In this document: piece after piece, positions 57,975 to 64,000 of the stretch
Numbering within the stretch: the first letter of the stretch is position 1
How the letters are laid out: every line of letters begins with the position of its first letter
Assembly: GCF_034479615.1 (NCBI RefSeq)
Contig: NZ_CP140255.1
Coordinates: 2,418,001 to 2,482,000 of the forward strand
Reading direction: 5' to 3'
Length of the DNA stretch: 64,000 bases
Source: Vreelandella neptunia
GTDB lineage: Bacteria; Pseudomonadota; Gammaproteobacteria; Pseudomonadales; Halomonadaceae
Position numbers and translations under genes: made by a program
Notes under the pieces: model-generated
What the model saw: the letters and a program-made list of their open reading frames with translations, nothing else
Database searches by the model: none
Told to the model about the DNA's origin: nothing

Positions 57975-59006
57975 ATGAGTCTTAAACGCATGAACCTTAA
58001 GCGTCTTTATCAAGCGTTACTGGCCACGGCGGTTATCAGTGCGTCAGGGGCTGCTACTGCCCAGTCAAGCGACAACGCAATCTGCTACAACTGCCCACCA
58101 GAGTGGGCGGACTGGGGCACTCAGCTGCGTTTGATCGAACAGGAGACCGGCATTCGGGTGCCGCAAGACAACAAAAACTCCGGCCAATCCTTAGCCCAAT
58201 TGGTTGCCGAAGCCAGTAGCCCGGTGGCCGATGTCGTTTACTACGGGGTGACCTTCGGCATTCAAGCCATGGAAGAGGATGTGGTGACGCCCTACCAGCC
58301 TGCTCATTGGGACGAGATACCCGAAGGCCTAAAAGACCCCGAAGGTAACTGGTTTGCCATTCACTCTGGCACCCTTGGTTTTATGGTCAACGTCGACGCC
58401 TTGGATGGCGCCCCGGTGCCCACGTCCTGGGAAGACCTGCTCAAGCCTGAGTATCGCGGCATGGTGGGTTACCTTGACCCGGCCAGCGCCTTTGTTGGCT
58501 ACGTCGGTGCTGTGGCGGTCAACCTAGCCATGGGTGGCGATCTTAATGACTTCACTCCGGCGATCGACTACTTCAATCAGCTCGCCGAAAACGACCCGAT
58601 TGTGCCCAAGCAAACCAGCTACGCTCGAGTACTTTCTGGTGAGATCCCGATTCTTCTCGATTACGACTTCAACGCTTACCGCGCACGCCATAGCGATGGT
58701 GCCAACGTAGAGTTTGTGATTCCCGCAGAGGGCAGCGTGGTAGTGCCTTATGTTATGAGCCTGGTGAAAGACGGCCCTAACCCCGAAAACGGTCAGCAAG
58801 TGCTTGATTTCGTGCTCTCTGATCAAGGCCAAGCGGTATGGGCTGATGCGTACCTACGCCCTGTGCGCGCCAGCGCCATTTCCCCTGAAGCGCGCGAAGT
58901 CTTTCTACCCGATAGCGAGTATGCCCGCGCCGAAGCACTCGACTACCCCGCTATGGCGGCTGCTCAACGTAGCTTCTCTGAGCGGTATCTGTCGGAGGTT
59001 CGTTAA
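57975..59006 (+). CDS. ABC transporter substrate-binding protein (AfuA/PotD-like)
   Basis: 343 aa. Signal peptide to ~30 (SGAATAQS), then a two-lobed binding protein of the iron/spermidine/2-aminoethylphosphonate group: DVVYYGVTFGIQAMEEDVVTPY, HSGTLGFMVNVDAL, PTSWEDLLKPEYRGMVGYLDPAS. The CYNCPPEW motif near the mature N-terminus could form a disulfide. GAGGA at -7. The ligand is probably a small phosphodiester or phospho-compound, judged from the phosphodiesterase in the operon. Confidence 0.9.
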   Translation: MSLKRMNLKRLYQALLATAVISASGAATAQSSDNAICYNCPPEWADWGTQLRLIEQETGIRVPQDNKNSGQSLAQLVAEASSPVADVVYYGVTFGIQAMEEDVVTPYQPAHWDEIPEGLKDPEGNWFAIHSGTLGFMVNVDALDGAPVPTSWEDLLKPEYRGMVGYLDPASAFVGYVGAVAVNLAMGGDLNDFTPAIDYFNQLAENDPIVPKQTSYARVLSGEIPILLDYDFNAYRARHSDGANVEFVIPAEGSVVVPYVMSLVKDGPNPENGQQVLDFVLSDQGQAVWADAYLRPVRASAISPEAREVFLPDSEYARAEALDYPAMAAAQRSFSERYLSEVR

Positions 59007-59008
59007 TC

Positions 59009-59905
59009 ATGACAGCGGCATCCAAGCAGCCCTCCGGGGCTGCTTCTTACCTAAGTCGACCATCGACGATGGTAGGCCCAGCCCGGCGTAAACGCTTTAT
59101 CGCGCTGTTCGCCTTACTGCCTGCCCTGGTGATTTTCTGCGCCTTTTGGCTACTGCCTTTTTCGCGTCTGATCATGATGGGCGCCGAGGCTGATCCAAGC
59201 AGCGGTATTAGCGCTTACCTGACTATTCTTACCCATCGTCAGTACTTAATCAGCCTGGCGACCACCGTTGGTCTTTCGCTGGTAGTGTCACTGGTAGCGG
59301 TTGCCATTGCGGGCGTTGCCGGATTTTTTCTCGCCCGTCAGCGTTTTTTTGGCAAGTCCATACTCGTGGCGATCCTCACCTTTCCGCTGGCTTTTCCAGG
59401 TGTGGTGGTGGGCTTTTTGGTTATCATGCTGGGAGGGCGTCAAGGTGCCTTGGCGCAGGCCAGCCTGTGGCTGTTTGGCGAGCGCTGGATGTTTGCCTAT
59501 TCACTGGCCGGGCTCTTTCTTGGCTACCTCTACTTCTCGATTCCTCGCGTCATTACCACGGTGATGGCAGCCTGCGACAATCTGGACAGAAGTCTTGAAG
59601 AGGCAGCCCGTTCGTTAGGCGCTAACACCTGGCAGGTCACCAAAGACGTTATCGTACCCGGTATTGCGCCCGCGCTGCTCTCAACCGGTGCCATCTGCTT
59701 TGCCACCAGTATGGGCGCCTTTGGTACGGCGTTTACCCTGGGCACACGCTTAAGCATCCTGCCACTCAATATCTACGGCGAATTCACCAACTACGCTAAC
59801 TTCGCCATGGCAGCCGCGCTATCAGTGGTATTGGGCGTGATCACCTGGATGGCATTAAGCCTTGCCCGCAGGCTGGCAGGCGGCAACCTGGGGGCTTCGG
59901 TATGA
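59009..59905 (+). CDS. ABC transporter permease (first)
   Basis: 298 aa, six membrane segments, with the coupling loop EEAARSLGANTWQVTKDVIVPGIAPALL. Proline-containing short N-terminal tail is cytoplasmic. GGAGG upstream. Overlaps the next permease by ATGA. Confidence 0.92.
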   Translation: MTAASKQPSGAASYLSRPSTMVGPARRKRFIALFALLPALVIFCAFWLLPFSRLIMMGAEADPSSGISAYLTILTHRQYLISLATTVGLSLVVSLVAVAIAGVAGFFLARQRFFGKSILVAILTFPLAFPGVVVGFLVIMLGGRQGALAQASLWLFGERWMFAYSLAGLFLGYLYFSIPRVITTVMAACDNLDRSLEEAARSLGANTWQVTKDVIVPGIAPALLSTGAICFATSMGAFGTAFTLGTRLSILPLNIYGEFTNYANFAMAAALSVVLGVITWMALSLARRLAGGNLGASV

Positions 59906-60690
59906 AATCGCGTCTACGTTTCACGCTCCAACTGAGCTTCACACTGCTGGTGTGCTTATTTATGATCGTGCCCGTCGCGATGTCGGTCATGGCAGGGCTG
60001 ACCGAAAACTACTTTGTCGGCCTTGAGAGCGGTCTGACCCTGCGCTGGGTGAATGAGGTGTGGCAGCTCTACGCCGATACCATCTGGCTGTCGATTAAAC
60101 TGGCGCTCGCCTGTTTACTGATCACTATCCTGATTGGCGTACCCGCCGCCTATGGCCTGCTGCGCAGCCGTCGCCGCTGGGCCAATGCGCTTGAAGAACT
60201 CCTGCTGCTACCGGTTGCCGTACCCGGGCTGGCCACCGCGCTTGCCCTACTGCTCGCCTATGGCAGCTATCGTGAATTTCGCGGCAGTTGGCTATTTATT
60301 CTTGTCGGCCATGTGCTGTTTACCTTGCCCTTTATGGTGCGCGCGGTGCTCTCCGTGATGCAGACCGCCAAGCTTCCCCAACTGGAAGAAGCCGCCGCCA
60401 GCTTAGGCGCCAGCTTTAGGCAACGCTTTTTCGGGGTGGTCATCCCCAACTGTATGAGCGGCATTTTGGCGGGAGCGCTAATGGTGGTCACCTTATCGAT
60501 CGGTGAGTTCAACATTACCTGGATGCTGCATACCCCATTAACCAAAACGCTACCGGTCGGCTTAGCCGACAGCTACGCCTCGATGCGCCTGGAAATAGGC
60601 TCAGCCTACACGCTGATATTTCTGGTAATGGTGGTGCCCTTGCTAGTGGCGATTCAGTGGGCGGGCCGACTCACCGAGCAGCGCCGCTAA
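59902..60690 (+). CDS. ABC transporter permease (second)
   Basis: 262 aa, six membrane segments; coupling loop EEAAASLGASFRQRFFGVVIPNCMSGIL. PotC/ThiP-like. Partner of the preceding gene. Confidence 0.92.
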   Translation: MKSRLRFTLQLSFTLLVCLFMIVPVAMSVMAGLTENYFVGLESGLTLRWVNEVWQLYADTIWLSIKLALACLLITILIGVPAAYGLLRSRRRWANALEELLLLPVAVPGLATALALLLAYGSYREFRGSWLFILVGHVLFTLPFMVRAVLSVMQTAKLPQLEEAAASLGASFRQRFFGVVIPNCMSGILAGALMVVTLSIGEFNITWMLHTPLTKTLPVGLADSYASMRLEIGSAYTLIFLVMVVPLLVAIQWAGRLTEQRR

Positions 60691-60735
60691 GCGGTTTCCC
60701 AGGTACAGCATTCAACACTTAAGTAGAGATCCGTG

Positions 60736-61818
60736 ATGAGTTCATCTGTCAGCATTACGCTCAACCAATGCAGCCGCACCTTTGCTGGCGGCAATACAGC
60801 GCTACAGCCGCTTGATCTGCAGGTTAATGCGGGCGAAACCCTGGTACTGCTGGGCCCTTCCGGCTGCGGCAAAACCACCACCCTGCGCATTATTAGCGGC
60901 CTGGAAAGCCCCGACAAAGGCGGGCAAGTGCTGTTTGGCGAGCGTGATGTCACCGCTCTGCCGATTGAGAAGCGCGACGTGGGAATGGTGTTTCAAAACT
61001 ACGCGCTATTTCCCAACATGAGCGTCGCCGACAATATTGCCTACGGCTTGAAAATACAGCGTTTGCCGCGTGCCGAGATCGCCCATCGGCTTGATGAAGT
61101 CATGCGCATGGTCGACCTACAAGGCTTTGGGGAGCGGCGCATCGATGCCCTTTCGGGTGGGCAAAAGCAGCGCGTCGCTCTCGCCCGTGCGATTGCTGTT
61201 CGCCCCAAGGTGCTGCTGTTTGATGAGCCGTTAGCAGCTCTAGACGCCAAACTGCGCGACCGCTTACGCATCGAGATTGGCCAACTGCTACGTGAATTGG
61301 GCACCACGGCGGTCTACGTCACCCACGATCAAGACGAGGCGATGGCCTTGGGTGACCGCATCGCGGTAATGCAAGCCGGACGCATTGCGCAATTGGGCAC
61401 GCCCCAGGAGATCTATCATCAGCCGGCCAACGCCTTTGTGGCCGATTTTATTGGCGCGGTTAATTGCCTGGACGTGATCAGCACACGCGCCGATGGAGGA
61501 TTGGTCGTCCATGGAGGTGGACTCCGAGCCTCACATTTGCAGGGAGTATCCACTGTCTACTGCCGTCCAGAAGATATTCAGGTGGTTTCCGTAGACCAAG
61601 CCGATGTAAAGGGGAAAGTGGTACAAAGCATTTTCCTGGGCCAGACCCAGCGCCTGATGGTAGACACGGGCGGCGCTTCGCCACTCCAGGTTGAGGCACC
61701 CTCCCGTCAGCGCTGGCCAAACGGCACTGCCATTGGTTTGGCACTTCACTCTAGCGTGCTTTTTCATCCAGATAAGCCCACTCCCCCTGTTAATGCCAAG
61801 GAGATGGCCAATGGCTGA
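60736..61818 (+). CDS. ABC transporter ATP-binding protein
   Basis: 360 aa from ATG 60736 (a GTG precedes it). Walker A GPSGCGKTT, NYALFPNMSV, signature LSGGQKQR, Walker B LLFDEPLAALDAKLR, H-loop VYVTHDQDEAM, and a C-terminal TOBE domain (~245-350). Energises import through the two permeases. Overlaps the phosphodiesterase gene by 8 nt. Confidence 0.93.
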   Translation: MSSSVSITLNQCSRTFAGGNTALQPLDLQVNAGETLVLLGPSGCGKTTTLRIISGLESPDKGGQVLFGERDVTALPIEKRDVGMVFQNYALFPNMSVADNIAYGLKIQRLPRAEIAHRLDEVMRMVDLQGFGERRIDALSGGQKQRVALARAIAVRPKVLLFDEPLAALDAKLRDRLRIEIGQLLRELGTTAVYVTHDQDEAMALGDRIAVMQAGRIAQLGTPQEIYHQPANAFVADFIGAVNCLDVISTRADGGLVVHGGGLRASHLQGVSTVYCRPEDIQVVSVDQADVKGKVVQSIFLGQTQRLMVDTGGASPLQVEAPSRQRWPNGTAIGLALHSSVLFHPDKPTPPVNAKEMANG

Positions 61819-62677
61819 TCAAGGTTTAAACATTCAGAAAGCCCCTCATGCCCAGCAATGTCTTATCGCCCAGATTAGCGATCCGCATATCAAGGCGGGC
61901 GGGAAGCTCTCTTACCGCCAGGTAGATACCGCCAATGCGCTGCGTGAAGCAATCACCACGCTCAATCAGCTAGCGCCGCGGCCCGACCTGGTGCTGATTA
62001 GCGGTGATTTGGTTGATTTTGGCCATCCTGACGAGTACGCCACCTTTAAGCAGATCCTGGCTGAATTAACGCTGCCCGTGTACTTGATCCCTGGCAATCA
62101 TGATGACCGCGAACATCTGCGCGCCGCCTTTCCCGAGCACCGTTATCTGTTTCAGCACCGCGACTATTTACAGTGGGTGTTGGAAGACTACCCGGTACGC
62201 ATTGTAGGGCTCGACTCATCGGTGCCCGGCACCCCCCACGGAGAGTTAAGCGATGAAAGTCTGCAGTGGCTAGACACTACGCTGGCAGAGCAGCCCGAAA
62301 AACCGACTCTCGTCATGGTGCATCACCACCCTTTTGTTAGTGGCATCGACCATATGGATCGCCAGCCGCTGAAGCGACCAGACGCGCTAGCCGACATCAT
62401 TGGCAAACATGCCCAGGTCGAGCGCGTGCTCTGCAGTCATCTGCACCGTTCGATCCAAGCGCGCTTTGCGAACACCCTGGCGATTAGCTGCCCTGGGGTT
62501 TCCCATCAGGTGAGTTTGGATCTCACCCCAGACGGCCCCTCCAGCTTTCAGCTAGAGCCCCCCGGTTACCTGCTACACCAGTGGTCGGCAACTAACGGCA
62601 TGGTGACTCACCAAGGGTTTATCGAGCACTACCCAGGCCCTTTCCCGTTTTATGATGCTAATGGGTTGATTGATTAG
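61811..62677 (+). CDS. GpdQ/CpdA-like metallophosphodiesterase
   Basis: 288 aa from ATG 61811 (GGAG 8 nt upstream, inside the ATPase gene). Calcineurin-like two-metal motifs: ISDPHI (Asp24, His26), SGDLVD (Asp66), PGNHDD (Asn96, His97), VHHHPF and CSHLHRS (His210, His212). The order ...GKLSYRQVD..., YLIPGNHDD and the C-terminal HYPGPFPFYD recall Enterobacter glycerophosphodiesterase GpdQ more than cAMP phosphodiesterase CpdA. Cytoplasmic, no signal. It would split an imported phosphodiester. Confidence 0.88.
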   Translation: MADQGLNIQKAPHAQQCLIAQISDPHIKAGGKLSYRQVDTANALREAITTLNQLAPRPDLVLISGDLVDFGHPDEYATFKQILAELTLPVYLIPGNHDDREHLRAAFPEHRYLFQHRDYLQWVLEDYPVRIVGLDSSVPGTPHGELSDESLQWLDTTLAEQPEKPTLVMVHHHPFVSGIDHMDRQPLKRPDALADIIGKHAQVERVLCSHLHRSIQARFANTLAISCPGVSHQVSLDLTPDGPSSFQLEPPGYLLHQWSATNGMVTHQGFIEHYPGPFPFYDANGLID

Positions 62678-63537
62678 GTCGTTAGACTGGGAGCGAGCGC
62701 TGTTTTGTCTGTGTTAGCCAGCGCCAGCTCCCAGGCTTGTACCATCTGCTTTTTTTCTAATCCCCAGCGGTAACCACCGAGGGCGCCGCTTTGTTGAATT
62801 ACCCGATGGCAGGGGATCCATAGCGCGATGGGATTAGCGCCCACCGCATTGCCCACTGCTCGGGACGATTTAGGTGCCCCCAGCGCCTGGGCAATATGGG
62901 AATAGCTGGCAAATTGCCCCTCGGGAATCGTTAGCAGCGCTCGCCAAACCGCTATTTGGAAGTTGGTGCCGGTTACGTGTAGCGAGACAGCGGTAGCCCC
63001 CTCTTCGGGCTGAATAAACAGCCTCTCCACCGCGTAGCGGGTGGCCTCAGGACTATGTTGAAAGGTGCTGTGCGGCCACTCTTTGGCCAACCTTGCCAGT
63101 AACTCCTCAGAATTAGTCGTATCGACAAACCCCATTCGACAAATACCCCGGGGGGTTACCGCGACGAATAGGCGACCTAAGGGTGTTTCGTGAACACCGT
63201 AAGCGATCTCCACTCCTTCCCCCTGGCGCTTATACTCGCCGGGCGTGACCGCCTCTAACTGAACAAAGTGGTCGTAAAGCCTTGAGCCACCGCTAAGCCC
63301 AAGGGTATGGGCGATATCCAACAAAGAAGTGGACGAATGCATTAACTGCTTGCTGCGCTCTAAGGTGAGCGCCTGTAAAAAGCGTTTGGGGCTAATCCCC
63401 GCATAGCGGCAAAACAGCCGCTGGAAGTGAAAGGCACTCAAATGAACATGAGCAGCCACCGTTTCCAGATTGGGCTGTTCCGCCGCATGAGCCACCATAT
63501 AGGCCATGGCTTTTTCGATACGCTCATAGTCATTCAT
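62674..63537 (-). CDS. AraC-type HTH fused to O6-alkylguanine-DNA alkyltransferase
   Basis: 287 aa. AraC DNA-binding region (~5-105: VHLSAFHFQRLFCRYAGISPKRFLQ) followed by an Ogt-type transferase with the acceptor Cys243 in IPCHRVI and ASYSHIAQALGAPKSSRAVGNA. The zinc-binding methylphosphotriester domain of E. coli Ada is absent, so phosphotriester sensing is not expected. The stop overlaps the phosphodiesterase stop by 4 nt. The 194-bp region to glsA is divergent promoter space. Confidence 0.92.
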   Translation of the reverse strand: MNDYERIEKAMAYMVAHAAEQPNLETVAAHVHLSAFHFQRLFCRYAGISPKRFLQALTLERSKQLMHSSTSLLDIAHTLGLSGGSRLYDHFVQLEAVTPGEYKRQGEGVEIAYGVHETPLGRLFVAVTPRGICRMGFVDTTNSEELLARLAKEWPHSTFQHSPEATRYAVERLFIQPEEGATAVSLHVTGTNFQIAVWRALLTIPEGQFASYSHIAQALGAPKSSRAVGNAVGANPIALWIPCHRVIQQSGALGGYRWGLEKKQMVQAWELALANTDKTALAPSLTT

Positions 63538-63731
63538 TGGGTTATCTCTCTAGCGGGGCTGCTCAGTTCCTTTCAGCCTAAGCCTTCACGGGCGAGTTGC
63601 CGACCCGAATCTTGCGCACTGGCAGGTGATAAGACCGTTTATGTTTAAAAGAGACGTTATGTTTAACAGACATTTCCACCAGTTTTCGCTAGGGTAATGC
63701 CCCGCCTCCATTGACGGTACACGATACGCCC

Positions 63732-64000
63732 ATGCAAGACTTGATCAATGACATTGCAGCCGCCATGGCAAACGCCGAAGAACGCGGTAAGGTCGCAGAC
63801 TATATTCCCGAGCTTGGCCATGTTGACCCACAGCAATTTGCTATTTCGCTCGCCACCGTGGATGGCAACGTTTATTCGGCAGGTTGTGGTACCACGCCCT
63901 TCTCGATTCAGAGTATCTCTAAAGTATTTACGCTGACCATTGCACTAGGGCAAGTGGGTGATTCGCTGTGGTCAAAAGTAGGCCGCGAGCCCTCAGGAGA
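63732..64000 (+). CDS. glsA: Glutaminase (partial, 5' end)
   Basis: First ~89 codons; runs off the right edge. [29 protein letters not shown] and the serine motif [12 protein letters not shown] (S-x-x-K) are those of serine-dependent glutaminase A/B, which converts glutamine to glutamate and ammonia. Confidence 0.95.
   Translation, partial: MQDLINDIAAAMANAEERGKVADYIPELGHVDPQQFAISLATVDGNVYSAGCGTTPFSIQSISKVFTLTIALGQVGDSLWSKVGREPSG

Noticed and set aside
1-64000. CRISPR arrays, tRNA/rRNA genes, prophage or insertion sequences
   Set aside because: No spaced direct repeats, cloverleaf genes, transposase or integrase frames, or terminal inverted repeats were found; composition looks uniform.

Overview
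The window reads as a stretch of a gammaproteobacterial chromosome, most probably Halomonas or a close relative (Halomonadaceae). This is inferred from gene content and gene order. The sequence is moderately GC-rich and densely coded. It carries an Na+-translocating NQR complex, a long-form GAPDH next to mfd, a Pseudomonas-like proA-nadD-rsfS-rlmH-mrdA-rodA-mltB-rlpA-dacA-ybeD-lipB block, and several compatible-solute and peptide uptake systems. I see no prophage, insertion sequence, CRISPR array, tRNA or rRNA.

Layout. 1-12.3 kb: nqrA (cut by the left edge), gap, mfd, a cell-wall group (L,D-transpeptidase, Lpp-like lipoprotein with a C-terminal lysine, second L,D-transpeptidase), two small conserved proteins and topA. 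12.6-18.7 kb: a DUF3141 protein resembling PHA synthase, a LysR regulator, lipA, then convergent lipB and ybeD. 18.8-28.3 kb: the elongasome/peptidoglycan cluster with ribosome-factor, NAD and proline genes, all on the minus strand. 28.5-35.7 kb: two overlapping membrane proteins with degenerate GGDEF domains, a DedA-PAP2 fusion, a LysE exporter, ubiX, mpl, a membrane-anchored glutaredoxin and a secreted protein of unknown function.

36.0-44.2 kb is a peptide-use unit: a five-gene Dpp/Opp-type importer, a LysR regulator and an Xaa-Pro dipeptidase. 45.1-50.6 kb is the most interesting part: an AcoR-like sigma-54 activator divergent from a flavin monooxygenase plus 2,3-butanediol dehydrogenase operon. 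That operon has a near-consensus -24/-12 promoter and upstream inverted repeats. Downstream of it, a second -24/-12 element with an exact IHF consensus precedes about 135 nt of non-coding sequence ending in a strong intrinsic terminator: a candidate sigma-54-dependent small RNA.

50.6-56.7 kb: a PIN/Phd toxin-antitoxin pair, a MoxR ATPase plus CoxE-like VWA protein, cytochrome b561, an unknown GNAT-like protein, RidA and cobyric acid synthase. 56.9-62.7 kb: a LacI-type regulator with a perfect 18-bp palindrome, then an ABC importer and a GpdQ-like phosphodiesterase, apparently one operon for a phosphodiester-type substrate. The window ends with an AraC/O6-alkylguanine transferase fusion and the start of glutaminase.
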